From Actinomycetota bacterium (GTDB lineage: Bacteria > Actinomycetota > Actinomycetes > Nanopelagicales > Nanopelagicaceae), in the NCBI GenBank assembly GCA_947463725.1, contig CANHRM010000002.1, positions 1 through 64,000 of the forward strand: a DNA stretch of 64,000 bases, read 5' to 3'. The translations under genes and the position numbers were made by a program. A model generated the notes under the pieces. The model was not told the origin of the DNA, searched no databases, and worked only from the letters and a program-made list of their open reading frames with translations. This document shows, piece by piece, positions 39,471 through 48,801 of this stretch; position 1 is the stretch's first letter; each line of letters starts with the position of its first letter.

Positions 39471-40193
39471 CTAGAACGGCGGCCATGGAACGGCCGGCCA
39501 ATCTGGGCTCGGTGATGGAAAGACTTTCTTGTTGAGTAAATGTGAAATTCTCACTTTCAAAGCAGCGAACTCGTCTGCTGTGATTAATTCTTGAATCTCG
39601 TCTCCAGTTTTACCCTCAAGTTCGGTCTTAAGAAGTTTGAGTGTGTTCAGCTCGGTATCCAGGAGCGGTGATTGCTCCCACTGCCAAAGTACGGTTCGCA
39701 ACTTATCTTCAGAGTGAAAAGTGACTCCGTGATCGCACCCGTAGATATGACCATCAGATGTCGGCAATAGATGGCCGATTTTGCGATCTGTATTGTTGAT
39801 TACTATATCGAATAGCGCGAGATTGCGAAGACCGATTAGATCTTTGCGAAATAGTTCAGAGAGATCTTCCTCTTCATCGATATCAATCCAAAGTTGCACC
39901 ATCCCGAAACCAAATGGCCCCTCACGCAATAGTGTTGGTGGAACACAATTAAGTTGCATCGCTTCGCTGACCAAGTAAGCCGCATACTCACGGTTAGCTA
40001 GCGTGCCATCTGGAAAATCCCATAGTGGTCGCTCCCCCGTTACGGGCTTATAGATACAGTTAAACAACTTATCGCCAACTGAGATTTCACCAAAGAGTGT
40101 CGCATTTGAAGCATCAACTAAGCGACCAGTAACTTTAAGATCACCATAACCAAGTGCTGCAAGTATCTCGTCGCGATTATCTGCGGTAACCAT
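39471..40193 (-). CDS. SCO1664 family protein (PI3/4-kinase-like fold)
   Basis: YKPVTGERPLWDFPDGTLANREYAAYLVSEAM, LFDIVINNTDRKIGHLL, YGCDHGVTFH; likely ATG 40193. Confidence 0.85.
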   Translation of the reverse strand: MVTADNRDEILAALGYGDLKVTGRLVDASNATLFGEISVGDKLFNCIYKPVTGERPLWDFPDGTLANREYAAYLVSEAMQLNCVPPTLLREGPFGFGMVQLWIDIDEEEDLSELFRKDLIGLRNLALFDIVINNTDRKIGHLLPTSDGHIYGCDHGVTFHSEDKLRTVLWQWEQSPLLDTELNTLKLLKTELEGKTGDEIQELITADEFAALKVRISHLLNKKVFPSPSPDWPAVPWPPF

Positions 40194-40725
40194 TTGACCT
40201 CGGACATAGATGTCCAGTGTTATCGATTGGTATTCCACAGAATGGGCAAGGCAGACGCCCAGCTCCAACTACTGCCGCAGTTCGTTTTGCGAAAGCATCA
40301 GCTTGAGCGAGTGTGAGTGATACTCGTAGCAAATCGGGTGCTTCATCTTCGTCATCGTCAGCCAATTCTTCTTCTTCAGAATCAGCTGGTGTTGCGCACT
40401 GCAACTCAACCAGAACTGTTTCAGAGTCAGTTACAAACGAGAGCCCAATAACACCAACGCGGAATTCTTCAAAGATTGGCTGTTCTAGTGGTTCGGTGTC
40501 GACGCCTAATCTTGAATATGAAATTAATGGGTTAGCCCGTTTTATCTCTTTGAGAATAGCGCCCACTCGTTCACCTAGAGCGGCGGCTTGAATTTTTTCT
40601 AGCCCAACTGAGGTGATTCGGGATCCACTACGCGCTTGAATAAAGAAACTTCGCTCACCCGGTTCACCGACCGTGCCGCAAACAAAACGCTCTACTGGAC
40701 TAAATTCGTAAACAATGCGACTCAC
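40177..40725 (-). CDS. DUF3090 family protein with C-terminal zinc-ribbon-like motif
   Basis: FSPVERFVCGTVGEPGERSFFIQARSG...; LPCPFCGIPIDNTGHLCPRSNGY. Confidence 0.9.
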   Translation of the reverse strand: MSRIVYEFSPVERFVCGTVGEPGERSFFIQARSGSRITSVGLEKIQAAALGERVGAILKEIKRANPLISYSRLGVDTEPLEQPIFEEFRVGVIGLSFVTDSETVLVELQCATPADSEEEELADDDEDEAPDLLRVSLTLAQADAFAKRTAAVVGAGRLPCPFCGIPIDNTGHLCPRSNGYRR

Positions 40726-41393
40726 TTAGTAAGGCCTTTGCCCCCGCCAAGTAAATGGCCACGTTTGTTTTTGCTCTGCAATAAGTCTGTGACTGAAGAA
40801 TCTGAATCATTTAGGCGCGTTAATCGAATCGCACCACCATTTGATTCCAAAATCGTGATTGAAGCTGGATCGATCACAATACGTTGGAAATCATCCAAAT
40901 GCATTCCCATTGCGCTGGCCACAATCGCCTTAATTACATCACCATGAGAGACCATGATGGTTAATTCCAGATCAGATTCAAAGAAAGCATGGACTGAGCG
41001 CATCGCTCGCACTTGCATCTGTGCGAGACCTTCACCATCTGGGAAAGTAACCGAGCTGGGTTGGCCCTGAACCTTGCGCCAGAGTTTAGCTCTCGACAGT
41101 GTCGCTAATTTTTTGCCGGACCACTTACCGTAATCAACTTCAATTAAATTTGGTTCGGAAATTACATTTACATTCTTTCCAAATTTAGCCAGCCACGGAG
41201 CTAATGTTTCAGTACAACGATCCATCGGACTAACCTGAACTTGGGCAATAGTTAATTTACCTAGTCGATCTGCCAATCGTTCAGCTTGTTCTTGACCTGT
41301 CTTCGAGAGGTGAACATTAGGCAATTGACCAGAGAGAACTCCAGCGGCATTGGCGGTTGAATGAGCATGTCGAATCAAAACAATTTTTGGCAC
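40722..41393 (-). CDS. MSMEG_4193-type histidine phosphatase superfamily (phosphomutase-like) protein
   Basis: IVLIRHAHSTANAAGVLSG, EVDYGKWSGKKL, MVSHGDVIKAIVA; DUF3090/mshC-linked. Confidence 0.9.
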   Translation of the reverse strand: MPKIVLIRHAHSTANAAGVLSGQLPNVHLSKTGQEQAERLADRLGKLTIAQVQVSPMDRCTETLAPWLAKFGKNVNVISEPNLIEVDYGKWSGKKLATLSRAKLWRKVQGQPSSVTFPDGEGLAQMQVRAMRSVHAFFESDLELTIMVSHGDVIKAIVASAMGMHLDDFQRIVIDPASITILESNGGAIRLTRLNDSDSSVTDLLQSKNKRGHLLGGGKGLTK

Positions 41394-41399
41394 CCTGAA

Positions 41400-41405
41400 A
41401 GGTTA
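41400..41405 (-). promoter_or_regulatory. -10 TAACCT, 6 nt before phosphomutase GTG 41393 (leaderless)
   Basis: TAACCT-ttcagg-GTG on minus strand. Confidence 0.6.
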
Positions 41406-41431
41406 TCGCAGTAATTCGGCCCTTGCCTTGC

Positions 41432-41437
41432 TAGGTT
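41432..41437 (+). promoter_or_regulatory. -10 TAGGTT, 6 nt before aldo/keto reductase ATG 41444 (leaderless)
   Basis: TAGGTT-tgcgcc-ATG; divergent from the phosphomutase promoter. Confidence 0.6.
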
Positions 41438-41443
41438 TGCGCC

Positions 41444-42394
41444 ATGGAAATCAGGCGTGCCGGCAATAGTGGCTTATCTTTATCTCGACTTGGTCTGGGA
41501 ACTATGACTTGGGGTCGCGATACTGATGAGCACGAGGCCGCTGATCAAATGCGAGCGTATTTAGATGCCGGTGGAAATTTCATCGATACTGCCGCTGTTT
41601 ATGGCGATGGCGATAGCGAACGTGTAATCGGTGGACTAGCTGGCTCACTTTTCAAGCGCGAGGAAATAGTTTTAGCAACTAAGGCTGGAATCACTTTTCC
41701 GGATGGAATCCGTACCGTAAATAATTCGCGTGCTGCTCTGATGGCTGAACTCGATAACTCACTGGCCCGACTTGGTACGGACTATGTGGATTTATGGCAA
41801 ATCCATACTTGGGATTCTGAAAATCCGATTTCTGATGCGCTCTCTGCACTGGATTGGGCTTACAACACCGGACGTGCTCGCTACGTAGGAATTTCAAACT
41901 TTTCTGGCTGGCAAACGGCGCATTGTGTTACGCGACAAAATAATCAAGGCGGAAAAGCTCCGATTGCAACTATTCAATCGGAGTACTCACTACTAAATCG
42001 AGAAGTCGAACGAGAAATTATTCCAGCAGCAGAGGCGCTAGGTTTCGGATTTCTACCGTGGTCACCTTTAGGTCGTGGTGTACTTACTGGAAAATATCGC
42101 AATGGTTTGCCAAGTGATTCACGTGGCGCCAGTGCACATTTTGCTGGATTTGTAGAACCATATTTAGATGCTCGTTCGTCCCGCATAGTCGAGGCAGTCT
42201 GTGTCGCAGCCGATGGACTTGGATTTTCACCACTAGAAGTTTCTTTAGCTTGGGTGCGAGATGCGCCAGGAGTAACAAGTGCAATTGTTGGGGCACGCAC
42301 AGGCGCGCAACTTCGTGGAATCTTAACTTCGGAACAAATTATCTTGCCTGAGGTTGTTCGTGATGCTTTAAGTGAAGTATCAGCAATTCTTTAA
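41444..42394 (+). CDS. Aldo/keto reductase
   Basis: LGLGTMTWGRDTDEHEAADQM, FIDTAAVYGDGDSERVIG, YVDLWQIHTWD, SAIVGART. Confidence 0.93.
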   Translation: MEIRRAGNSGLSLSRLGLGTMTWGRDTDEHEAADQMRAYLDAGGNFIDTAAVYGDGDSERVIGGLAGSLFKREEIVLATKAGITFPDGIRTVNNSRAALMAELDNSLARLGTDYVDLWQIHTWDSENPISDALSALDWAYNTGRARYVGISNFSGWQTAHCVTRQNNQGGKAPIATIQSEYSLLNREVEREIIPAAEALGFGFLPWSPLGRGVLTGKYRNGLPSDSRGASAHFAGFVEPYLDARSSRIVEAVCVAADGLGFSPLEVSLAWVRDAPGVTSAIVGARTGAQLRGILTSEQIILPEVVRDALSEVSAIL

Positions 42395-43696
42395 AAAACG
42401 CTCCATCACATGCACGCCGTATTTCAGACCATCTAAAGGAATGCGTTCATCTACGCCATGGAAAAGCGCCATGAAATCTAACCCTGGTGGAAGTTTCAGA
42501 GGGGTAAATCCATACCCAACAATTCCCAACTCGGAAAGAGCTTTATTATCTGTGCCACCACTCATCATGTAAGGAACAGCAATCGCATCAGGATCTTCGG
42601 CGATTAAGGCTTGAACCATTGCTTCAACTAAGTCACCGCTGAAATCTACTTCTAACGAAATATCGTGAGTCAAAGTTTCGATCTCAATATCTGGGCCCAC
42701 AATTTCACGTATGGTTTGATTGAATTCTTCTTCGTATCCAGGCAAGAAACGTCCATCTACCACGGCTGAAGCCGACTGTGGAATAACGTTGGCTTTGTAT
42801 CCCGAATTCAACATTGTCGGATTAGCAGTATTTTGTAGAGTCGCTCCGAACATCTTCGCAGCGGGGCCGAGTTCATCTAAAAGTGGTCGGAAATCCGCTT
42901 CGTCATATTTGTTGTCCGTGGCTTTGGCAACATTGGCAAAAAGAGCCCTAATAGTTTTTGTGTAGCGCTGAGGCCAAGTGTGGTTACCAATTTTTTGAAC
43001 AGCTTCACTCAAAGCTGTAACAGCATTGCTCTTGTTGATCATAGATCCGTGTCCGGCTGTGCCCTTTGCAGTTAACTTTATCCAGTGAATACCTTTTTGT
43101 GCGGTCTCAATAAAATACAGTCGTTTGCCGTTCTTAACAGTGATTGAAAATCCACCGACTTCAGAAACCGCTTCTGTGCACCCTGCAAAAACTTCTGGAT
43201 GTTTCGCTGTCATGTAGCGTGAGCCGAATTCACTGCCGGCTTCCTCGTCACCAAAAAATGCTAAAACAATATCTCGTGGAGGTACATAACCTTCTCGTTG
43301 CCACTTACGTACTATCGCAAGAATCATCGCATCAACGTTCTTCATATCAACAGCGCCTCGGCCCCAAATGAAACCATCTTTAATCAATCCGCTGAAAGGA
43401 TCTACTGACCAATCTTTTGCATCAGCAGGTACTACGTCGACATGACCATGAAGAACTAAACCTGGTCTAGATGAATCACTACCTTTAATTTTTGCAATCA
43501 CATTTGCACGGTTTGGAGCCGACTCGTATATTTTTGCAGCGATGCCAACTTCAGCGAGTGAAGCAACAACGTAAGCTGCAACAGCACTTTCATCGCCATT
43601 TCCTTCACCATAATTAACACTCGGAATACGAATCAATTCCTGGCAAATACGAATTGTTTCTTCTTCGAGTGAGAGGCGCTCTGGTGTTGAATTCAT
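42380..43696 (-). CDS. M20 family peptidase/dipeptidase
   Basis: LVLHGHVDVVPADAKDWSVDPFSG, WGRGAVDMKN, FFGDEEAGSEFGSRY; ATG 43696 preferred. Confidence 0.9.
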   Translation of the reverse strand: MNSTPERLSLEEETIRICQELIRIPSVNYGEGNGDESAVAAYVVASLAEVGIAAKIYESAPNRANVIAKIKGSDSSRPGLVLHGHVDVVPADAKDWSVDPFSGLIKDGFIWGRGAVDMKNVDAMILAIVRKWQREGYVPPRDIVLAFFGDEEAGSEFGSRYMTAKHPEVFAGCTEAVSEVGGFSITVKNGKRLYFIETAQKGIHWIKLTAKGTAGHGSMINKSNAVTALSEAVQKIGNHTWPQRYTKTIRALFANVAKATDNKYDEADFRPLLDELGPAAKMFGATLQNTANPTMLNSGYKANVIPQSASAVVDGRFLPGYEEEFNQTIREIVGPDIEIETLTHDISLEVDFSGDLVEAMVQALIAEDPDAIAVPYMMSGGTDNKALSELGIVGYGFTPLKLPPGLDFMALFHGVDERIPLDGLKYGVHVMERFLKNC

Positions 43697-43803
43697 GGGG
43701 CTACTCTCCCAGTTCTGGCCCGAAAATGTGAAGTCTGCAAATTTTTGACGACCTTTTGCTGTGATGTGACCTGTGTTGCTATCCTTCGCTAGAAAATCCA
43801 CTC

Positions 43804-43887
43804 GTCCGGGTGGCGGAATTGGCAGACGCGCTAGCTTGAGGTGTTAGTGCCCGCAAGGGCTTAGGGGTTCAAGTCCCCTCCCGGACA
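43804..43887 (+). tRNA. tRNA-Leu (GAG)
   Basis: GTCCGGG...CCCGGAC acceptor stem, discriminator A; anticodon arm CTAGC-TTGAGGT-GTTAG; long variable arm TGCCCGCAAGGGCT; T-arm GGGGTTCAAGTCCCC. Confidence 0.96.
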
Positions 43888-43928
43888 CACATATTCGCGA
43901 AGAACTTCAGCTTCGAAAGGTAGAGCGG

Positions 43929-44462
43929 ATGAAGATTGCCGACGCGCTCGCTCTGATTCGCCCGATTCCAGATTTCCCAATTCCCGGTGTTCTATTTCAA
44001 GATATTGCTCCACTTATTGCCAATCCAAAAGCTTACGAATTGGTAACTAAGGAATTTGCACAAACTGAAACACCGTTTAACTTAGTTGCCGGTGTTGAAT
44101 CCCGTGGCTTTATCTTGGCCAGCGCTATTGCAATTGATAGTGCAGTTGGTTTTGTCCCGATTCGTAAGGCTGGCAAATTACCTGGCGCGGTTATTAAGCG
44201 CGAATATGGTCTGGAGTACGGCAGCGACAGTCTTGAGATGCAAGTAGATGCTTTAACCCACGTGAAAAATCCCAGAGTTTTACTTATTGATGACGTGCTT
44301 GCAACTGGTGGAACACTTATTGCTGCCCTTGAACTGATTGCGGATTTGTCGGGAGAAATCTGCGAGATCGCTGTTTTGTTAGAGATCACCGCTCTTGGTG
44401 GACGGGAACGTATCTTGGCTGCTTTCCCTGATTTGAAAATTCGGGCGCTGGTCAAGATTTGA
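43929..44462 (+). CDS. apt: Adenine phosphoribosyltransferase
   Basis: IRPIPDFPIPGVLFQDIAPL, VLLIDDVLATGGTLIAALEL. Confidence 0.95.
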   Translation: MKIADALALIRPIPDFPIPGVLFQDIAPLIANPKAYELVTKEFAQTETPFNLVAGVESRGFILASAIAIDSAVGFVPIRKAGKLPGAVIKREYGLEYGSDSLEMQVDALTHVKNPRVLLIDDVLATGGTLIAALELIADLSGEICEIAVLLEITALGGRERILAAFPDLKIRALVKI

Positions 44463-46318
44463 AAACAAATATTGCAAAGATTCTAGAGATCCAAGGACTA
44501 CGAGCTCTAGCTGCAACTTTGGTTCTGATATTTCATGCCAAATTTGTATCAGGTGGCTTTATTGGTGTAGATATTTTCTATGTCATCTCTGGCTTTTTAA
44601 TTACTGGTTTACTTCTAAAAGAACTAAACGCTAACGGCCGGATCTCACTTAAGGCGTTCTATCTTCGAAGAAGCAAGCGTCTATTACCTGCTTCATTCTT
44701 AGTTCTTTTTGTAACAGCCCTATTCGCTTGGCTAGTACTGCCTCCGATTTCGCGAGGTTCAATCGGACGCGATTTAGTCGCGACAACTCTTTACATTTCC
44801 AATTATCTATTCGCTTGGTGGCAAAACGATTATCAGAATCTAAATGCCACACCATCGCCGTTCATTCACTATTGGTCGCTTGCTGTCGAAGAACAGTTCT
44901 ATATTTTCTGGCCACTTTTCATAATCGCACTCGCTAAGCTCAAAAGCGCCCGCAAGTTCCTCGTTGGTTTCTCACTGGTAACCAGCATTACCTTTGCACT
45001 CGGCGTGTGGCTGACCGTTGTGGCTCCAATTTGGGCTTTCTATTCACTGCCGACACGTGCTTGGGAACTAAGTATTGGCGCGCTAATTGCTCTGCTTCCT
45101 TCATTAAGAAGGCGAAGTCCTTCACTGGCGGTCTTAGGAGCGATTGCCTTAATCAGTTCAGCTTTCTGGTTTAACGATCGCACCTCATTTCCGGGTGTTT
45201 ATGCATTGCTACCGGTTTTCGGCACCGCAGCCCTGCTATCGAGTATTGGCTCATGGCCTGGGCCGCTGAGATGGCTAGCCACTAATCGCGTCTCAGTTTG
45301 GATAGGAAAAATTTCCTATCCGCTATATCTCTGGCATTGGCCGGTATTGGTTTTACCTATCGCACTTTTCGCTCGCGATCTTGTTCTATTGGAAAGAATC
45401 GTTGCACTGCTAGTGACCATAGTCCTGGCTGACTTAACGACTAGATTTATTGAAGAGCCACTTCATTTAAAGAACTTTGCCGCACGAAGAGTTGTTGTAA
45501 GTACAGCAACGGCAATGGTGCTCTCACTCTTAGTTGGTTTTGGTATCTCGCAATCTACGACAAAAACGATATTGGTAAACGGCAAGCAAGTCACGTTAGC
45601 GAGTATTGAATCTCGACCTACCCCTTATGACGATGGTTGCCATCTTAATTATCATGAAGCGATTTCTCCGCTGTGTGAATTTGGGAAATTAGATAGCGCT
45701 AAGACTGTTGTTCTCTACGGAGATTCACATGCGGTGCAATGGTTTCCAGCGCTAGAAAAATTGGCGGTTGAAAAAGGATTTAAGTTGATCACGTTGACCA
45801 AGTCGGCATGTCCGTCAATTGATGTGGTGCGCGAAAGTATCGGTGCTTTCAATATGGGTAACTGTGCCGCGTGGCGAAAAAGTGCCATTGAACGCATATC
45901 GAAAGCTAAACCAGATTTGATTATTCTTTCATCGTTTGAACATTTCATTCCGGCAGGAGACCCTCGTAAAGTAAAGAAGTGGTGGGCAGATGGATCACAA
46001 CGCACCTACCGAACTCTGAACACTTTAACCCCGAAAGTTGTCTATCTGCTTGACACTCCCCTGCCTATGCGCAACATTCCGGATTGCTTAGCAAGCACTA
46101 GCGCTGATAAGTGTTTAGCCAACTCAAAACTCGGGTTACCGCAAGTCGCAAAATTTGAAATTATCGATCCCGCCATATGGCTCTGCCAAAGTGAGTGCCC
46201 AGGCATTGTGCGTGGAAATGTGGCTTATAGAGATGCTTCACACATTAGCGTCGCGACATCGCTGGAGTTATCAGATTCACTTTGGCAAGCGCTGATCGAT
46301 AAGGGATTTACGCTTTAA
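44459..46318 (+). CDS. Acyltransferase 3 (OafA/YrhL-type) with C-terminal SGNH domain
   Basis: LEIQGLRALAATLVLIFHAKFVSGGFIGVDIFYVISGFLIT; multiple TMs; VLYGDSHAVQWFPAL; DASHIS. Confidence 0.92.
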   Translation: MKTNIAKILEIQGLRALAATLVLIFHAKFVSGGFIGVDIFYVISGFLITGLLLKELNANGRISLKAFYLRRSKRLLPASFLVLFVTALFAWLVLPPISRGSIGRDLVATTLYISNYLFAWWQNDYQNLNATPSPFIHYWSLAVEEQFYIFWPLFIIALAKLKSARKFLVGFSLVTSITFALGVWLTVVAPIWAFYSLPTRAWELSIGALIALLPSLRRRSPSLAVLGAIALISSAFWFNDRTSFPGVYALLPVFGTAALLSSIGSWPGPLRWLATNRVSVWIGKISYPLYLWHWPVLVLPIALFARDLVLLERIVALLVTIVLADLTTRFIEEPLHLKNFAARRVVVSTATAMVLSLLVGFGISQSTTKTILVNGKQVTLASIESRPTPYDDGCHLNYHEAISPLCEFGKLDSAKTVVLYGDSHAVQWFPALEKLAVEKGFKLITLTKSACPSIDVVRESIGAFNMGNCAAWRKSAIERISKAKPDLIILSSFEHFIPAGDPRKVKKWWADGSQRTYRTLNTLTPKVVYLLDTPLPMRNIPDCLASTSADKCLANSKLGLPQVAKFEIIDPAIWLCQSECPGIVRGNVAYRDASHISVATSLELSDSLWQALIDKGFTL

Positions 46319-46336
46319 TGTGGCAGGATTACCGAC

Positions 46337-46981
46337 ATGGCTGAGTTGACGTACTACTGCGGAACTATGGATAGCGGTAAGTCGACCCTCGCTCTACAAA
46401 CAGCCCATAACCACCAAAGTCGCGGTCGAACCGGATTAATTTTCACCAATCAAGATCGAGCTGGCGTTGGAGTTATTTCATCGCGCCTGGGATTACAAAG
46501 CGCGGCGATTGAAGTTGGCCCAGAATTAGATATTCATCGGTTCGTAGTTGATCAACTTTCGATCGGATCAAGAGTTGATTACATTATTTGCGACGAAGCC
46601 CAATTCTACGAACCGATTCAGATTGATCAATTAGCTCGTATTGTCGATGGCCTCGGAATAGATGTCTACGCTTTCGGAATTCTGGCTGATTTTCGGACCA
46701 AATTGTTTCCAGGTTCCGCGCGACTAGTTGAATTGGCTGATCGAGTAAATACATTGCAAGTCGAAGCCCTTTGTTGGTGTGGGCAAAGAGCTACACATAA
46801 CGCTCGAACCATTAATGGCATCATGGTCACTGAAGGCGAACAAGTAGTGGTTGGTGATACTAATAATGCCGATGAAGTTGCTTATGAAGTTCTCTGTCGT
46901 CGTCATCACATGCGTCAGTTAACTGCCCGAGTTTCTAGAGCAGGACATACTTCGAGTGACCCACTACCCTTCAACTCATGA
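46337..46981 (+). CDS. tdk: Thymidine kinase
   Basis: YYCGTMDSGKSTLALQTAHN, DEAQFYE, CWCGQRATHNARTINGIM. Confidence 0.94.
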   Translation: MAELTYYCGTMDSGKSTLALQTAHNHQSRGRTGLIFTNQDRAGVGVISSRLGLQSAAIEVGPELDIHRFVVDQLSIGSRVDYIICDEAQFYEPIQIDQLARIVDGLGIDVYAFGILADFRTKLFPGSARLVELADRVNTLQVEALCWCGQRATHNARTINGIMVTEGEQVVVGDTNNADEVAYEVLCRRHHMRQLTARVSRAGHTSSDPLPFNS

Positions 46982-48018
46982 ACGTACGTGGATTAGCTGC
47001 ACTCAGTAAAGGCGCCCCTTTAACTTCTTATTCTTTCACCCGCAGAGAAATGCTTCCTCATGATGTAGCTATGGAAATTAAGTACGCCGGCATCTGTCAC
47101 TCCGATATCCATCAAGTCAATGAGGAGTGGGGTGCTGCTCGTTTTCCGATGGTTCCAGGTCACGAGATTGCCGGCGTAGTAACTGCAATTGGCGGCTCGG
47201 TAAGTAAGTTTGCAGTCGGAGATCTAATCGGTGTGGGCGTATTCATTGATTCTTGTCGCGATTGCTCTAGCTGCAACCAGGGTTTGAATCAATATTGCGA
47301 GAATGGCATGACACCGACTTACAACGGATTTGAACGCGATGGCGTAACTCCGACTATGGGTGGCTACAGCGATGGATATGTAATAAATGAAGATTATGCG
47401 GTAAAGATTCCAACTGGGCTAGACCTTGCAGCCGTAGCACCGCTGCTATGCGCTGGCATCACTTTGTATTCACCGTTAAAACATTGGAAAGCCGGACCTG
47501 GCAAGAAAGTTGCGGTGATGGGTCTCGGTGGTCTTGGCCATATGGGAGTCAAGTTTGCACATGCTTTAGGCGCAGAAGTTACCGTTCTTTCTCACTCCCC
47601 CAGCAAAGAAGCCGATGCACGTAGTTTAGGTGCAGACCACTTCGTCGTAACTAGTGATCCGGCACAGATGAAATTAGTTAGACGCAAGTTTGATTTAATT
47701 TTAGACACAGTTAGCGCTGAGCATGATGTTAATGATTATCTAAATCTGTTAGGCACCGATGGGACTCTGGTTGTCATTGGACTTCCAGGCGTTCCTTTTT
47801 CAGTCCATGCAAACTCATTATTATCTGGACGACGTTCCATGGCTGGATCGATGATCGGAAGTATTTCGCAAACTCAGGAGATGCTGGATTTCTGCGGCGA
47901 AAAGAAAATTGTGAGCGAGATTGAATTAATCAGTGCTGACTATGTGAATACTGCGTACGAGCGTACTGTTAAAAGCGACGTGCGATTTCGTTTCGTTATT
48001 GATATCGCAACGCTCTAA
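46978..48018 (+). CDS. Zinc-dependent NAD(P) alcohol dehydrogenase
   Basis: GICHSDIHQVNEEWG, MVPGHEIAGVVTAIGG, CRDCSSCNQGLNQYC, VAVMGLGGLGHMGVKFAHALG. Confidence 0.94.
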   Translation: MNVRGLAALSKGAPLTSYSFTRREMLPHDVAMEIKYAGICHSDIHQVNEEWGAARFPMVPGHEIAGVVTAIGGSVSKFAVGDLIGVGVFIDSCRDCSSCNQGLNQYCENGMTPTYNGFERDGVTPTMGGYSDGYVINEDYAVKIPTGLDLAAVAPLLCAGITLYSPLKHWKAGPGKKVAVMGLGGLGHMGVKFAHALGAEVTVLSHSPSKEADARSLGADHFVVTSDPAQMKLVRRKFDLILDTVSAEHDVNDYLNLLGTDGTLVVIGLPGVPFSVHANSLLSGRRSMAGSMIGSISQTQEMLDFCGEKKIVSEIELISADYVNTAYERTVKSDVRFRFVIDIATL

Positions 48019-48752
48019 ACAAATTGATGCACTAGAAGTGCAAAAACTGGTGCGATCGCTAAAGCTGGCAGCAAGTTAGCAACTGCTACTTCTTTGATCT
48101 TCAGCAAGCGCAGAGCAATGCAAAGCAACATCAAACCGCCAACGATGGTCATAGCTGCGATTTGATATCCGCTCAAGATCGAACCTAAACCAAGACCCAC
48201 AACGGTCCAAGTGCCTTGGTAAATACCGACCGGAATAGCAGAGGCTGCGACTCCCCAACCTAATGAGGTAGCAAATGCCATCGCGGCAAAGAAGTCGAGC
48301 GTTGATTTCAAGATCAATTGATCGATTCCCGTGCCCATGCCGTCACTAATGGAGCCAAGGATCGCTAGAGGTCCGATGGCAAAGAGCAGCGATGCGCTGA
48401 CAAAACCTTCGATAAATGGGCTTTCTTTCGAAGCACGAAAACGCATTCGCAAATTTTCGCCAAGAACTTCAAGCTTCTCTTCGAGGTGTAAAGCACTACC
48501 AATCAACGCACCAATTAAAAGTGAACCCAAAACGCAAAGGAGCGTCCAACCTTTAGGCAGTGCGGAAATATATTCAGAAGACCAGAGCGGAATTAGCGCA
48601 CTGGCTGCGGCCAAGAGAGTGACTAGGCCCAGGATGTCCGTTACCAAATTTCTTAGCTTTTCACTTACACGCGAACCCATTAGAACACCAAGAGTTGCTC
48701 CACCAATGATGGTGAAGATATTTATCAATGTGCCTAAGCCCGGGAATTCCAT
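48015..48752 (-). CDS. DUF554 family membrane protein
   Basis: GTLINIFTIIGGATLGVLMGSRVSEKLRNLVTDILGL..., start ATG 48752. Confidence 0.9.
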   Translation of the reverse strand: MEFPGLGTLINIFTIIGGATLGVLMGSRVSEKLRNLVTDILGLVTLLAAASALIPLWSSEYISALPKGWTLLCVLGSLLIGALIGSALHLEEKLEVLGENLRMRFRASKESPFIEGFVSASLLFAIGPLAILGSISDGMGTGIDQLILKSTLDFFAAMAFATSLGWGVAASAIPVGIYQGTWTVVGLGLGSILSGYQIAAMTIVGGLMLLCIALRLLKIKEVAVANLLPALAIAPVFALLVHQFV

Positions 48753-48801
48753 AAGGCGCAATACTATCTCGCGCAAGCGAGAAGTGGGCTATCCTCGGGC
48801 A

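Noticed and set aside
48331-48801. Long upstream extension of the YczE-like ORF antisense to DUF554
   Set aside because: Non-conserved-looking basic sequence; ATG 48802 has a matching -10 and begins the membrane protein proper.
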